Assembly: GCA_005116945.1 (NCBI GenBank)
Contig: SWDH01000029.1
Span: 165,436-229,435 of the forward strand
Source of the DNA: Nitrospira sp.
Lineage (GTDB): Bacteria > Nitrospirota > Nitrospiria > Nitrospirales > Nitrospiraceae
Length of the DNA: 64,000 bases
Direction: 5' to 3'
Position 1 is the stretch's first letter; every line of letters begins with the position of its first letter. Below the pieces are notes generated by a model, which did not search any database, was not told the origin of the DNA, and saw only the letters and a list, made by a program, of their open reading frames with translations. Below are positions 62,901 through 64,000 of this stretch, one piece after another. The position numbers and the translations under genes are program-made.

Positions 62901-64000
62901 ATGGCCTCTCCTCGTCAGACCGCTTCCGCCTCTCAACCATCACTCCTGGCTGAACAGCAGCGCCTTGAAGAGGACGCGCAGCGTCAGCGCCACTGGAAAC
63001 GTTGGGGGCCTTATCTGAGCGAACGGGCTTGGGGCACTGTGCGCGAGGACTACAGCCCTCATGGAACGGCCTGGGAAGCGTTTCCCCATGACCATGCGAG
63101 ATCCCGCGCCTACCGCTGGAACGAGGATGGTCTCGCCGGCATCTGCGATCGCCATCAATTGATCTGCTTTGCCGTTGCCTTATGGAACGGACGAGACCCG
63201 ATTTTGAAAGAACGAGTGTTCGGCCTTACGGGTAACGAAGGCAATCACGGTGAGGGCGTGAAGGAATGCTACTTCTATCTCGATTCGACGCCGACGCATT
63301 CCTACATGAAATACCTCTACAAGTACCCGCACGCGGCTTTCCCTTATACCCGACTGGTTGAGGAAAACCGTCGTCGAGGCCGTCGTGATCCTGAGTTTGA
63401 ATTGATCGACAGCGGCGTGTTTGATGAGAACCGCTACTTCGATGTCTTTGTGGAGTATGCCAAGGCCTCGCCGGAAGATCTGTGCATCCGTATCCAGGTG
63501 GTGAATCGTGGCCCCGAGCAAGCAGAACTCACGCTGCTTCCGACAATCTGGTATCGCAACACATGGTCCTGGGGATCGGACATTCGACGGCCCCGTTTCA
63601 GGCAAGGGGAGTCGACGAATCAGATGGGGGTGATCGAGACCCAGCATGATTACTATGGCCTCCGCAGGCTGCTTTGCGAGGGCGAGCCTCCCTTACTGTT
63701 CACAGAAAATGAAACCAACAGCCGCCGCCTCTATGGAGACCAGGAAGGCGCCCGGTACGTGAAGGACAGCTTTCACGATTATGTCGTGCAAGGCGAGAAG
63801 GACGCGGTCAACCCGGACCACTTGGGGACGAAAGCGGCGGCTCAGTACGTGCTGACGCTTGCCCCAGGCGCCACGAAGACGATCAAGCTGCGATTTACCA
63901 ACGACGCGCAAATTCCAGGTTTCGCCAACCAGGATTTTGACACGGTATTTTCCACACGCCTCAAGGAGGCGAACGAGTTCTATGACAGTCTCGCGCCAAG
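62901..64000 (+). CDS. GH63-like glucosidase, N-terminal part (runs off the window)
   Basis: Starts at the ATG at 62901 after GAAGGAGTCGT and stays open to the window edge (about 366 residues), so it is truncated here. The sequence has the pattern of the large MGH1/GH63-type glucosidases: [20 protein letters not shown] near the start, then [20 protein letters not shown] and [20 protein letters not shown] and [10 protein letters not shown]. These N-terminal beta domains precede an (alpha/alpha)6 catalytic barrel that lies beyond the window. No signal peptide is visible, so cytosolic hydrolysis of alpha-glucosides is likely. It may use products of the exported lactonase cluster, but this is only inferred. 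Confidence 0.85.
   Translation, partial: MASPRQTASASQPSLLAEQQRLEEDAQRQRHWKRWGPYLSERAWGTVREDYSPHGTAWEAFPHDHARSRAYRWNEDGLAGICDRHQLICFAVALWNGRDPILKERVFGLTGNEGNHGEGVKECYFYLDSTPTHSYMKYLYKYPHAAFPYTRLVEENRRRGRRDPEFELIDSGVFDENRYFDVFVEYAKASPEDLCIRIQVVNRGPEQAELTLLPTIWYRNTWSWGSDIRRPRFRQGESTNQMGVIETQHDYYGLRRLLCEGEPPLLFTENETNSRRLYGDQEGARYVKDSFHDYVVQGEKDAVNPDHLGTKAAAQYVLTLAPGATKTIKLRFTNDAQIPGFANQDFDTVFSTRLKEANEFYDSLAP

Overview
The window looks like a chromosomal segment of a Gram-negative bacterium, most probably a member of Nitrospira or a close relative (phylum Nitrospirota). This is inference, from moderately high G+C, many exported proteins and lipoproteins, an SmbP-like metal-binding protein otherwise known from nitrifiers, and a dispersed palindromic repeat of about 125 bp. 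It was not confirmed by any search. Gene density is high. One tRNA gene (tRNA-Lys) is present; no rRNA, CRISPR array or intact insertion sequence was seen.

Layout. 1-5.7 kb: truncated APC-type permease, YbaK-like deacylase, then an overlapping histidine kinase/NarL-type regulator pair and a small secreted protein. 6.0-12.8 kb: an operon of a c-type-haem DUF3365-like protein and a periplasmic HtrA-like protease fused to a sulfatase-modifying-factor-type domain, then a large animal-haem-peroxidase lipoprotein, SmbP and a 63-residue secreted protein. 13.3-24 kb: MlaC-like protein, flavin reductase, universal stress protein plus two stress-protein remnants, PhoD-like phosphatase with an unknown partner, CCA-adding-type nucleotidyltransferase, J-domain protein and several unknowns.

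24.5-34 kb is an accessory island that begins at an IS3-type remnant. On the minus strand lies a tight operon of patatin-like phospholipase (Tat signal), thermolysin-like HExxH metallopeptidase and ComEC-like metallo-beta-lactamase-fold hydrolase. Divergent from it, on the plus strand, are an unknown membrane protein, an FRG-domain protein, a lipoprotein and a small helical protein. The membrane protein has a paralogue at 50.1-51.2 kb. I consider this island the best candidate for an undescribed system.

34.4-52.9 kb: small zinc-ribbon protein, a receiver-domain gene broken by an in-frame stop, amidohydrolase, class V aminotransferase, CPBP membrane protease, NAD(P)-binding epimerase-like protein, beta-propeller lipoprotein, a large Lhr-type helicase carrying in-frame heptanucleotide repeats, tandem universal stress protein, small lipoprotein and purA with a terminator-like hairpin in its leader.

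53-64 kb: tRNA-Lys and a shrunken partial copy of it 1.5 kb downstream, small secreted and zinc-ribbon proteins, an aquaporin, and a run of exported proteins (DM13-like, HbpS/GlcG, HbpS-cupin fusion, two SMP-30/gluconolactonase-type beta-propellers) ending in a truncated GH63-like glucosidase. These look like a periplasmic haem/redox and sugar-lactone set, but the pathway is not evident from sequence alone.
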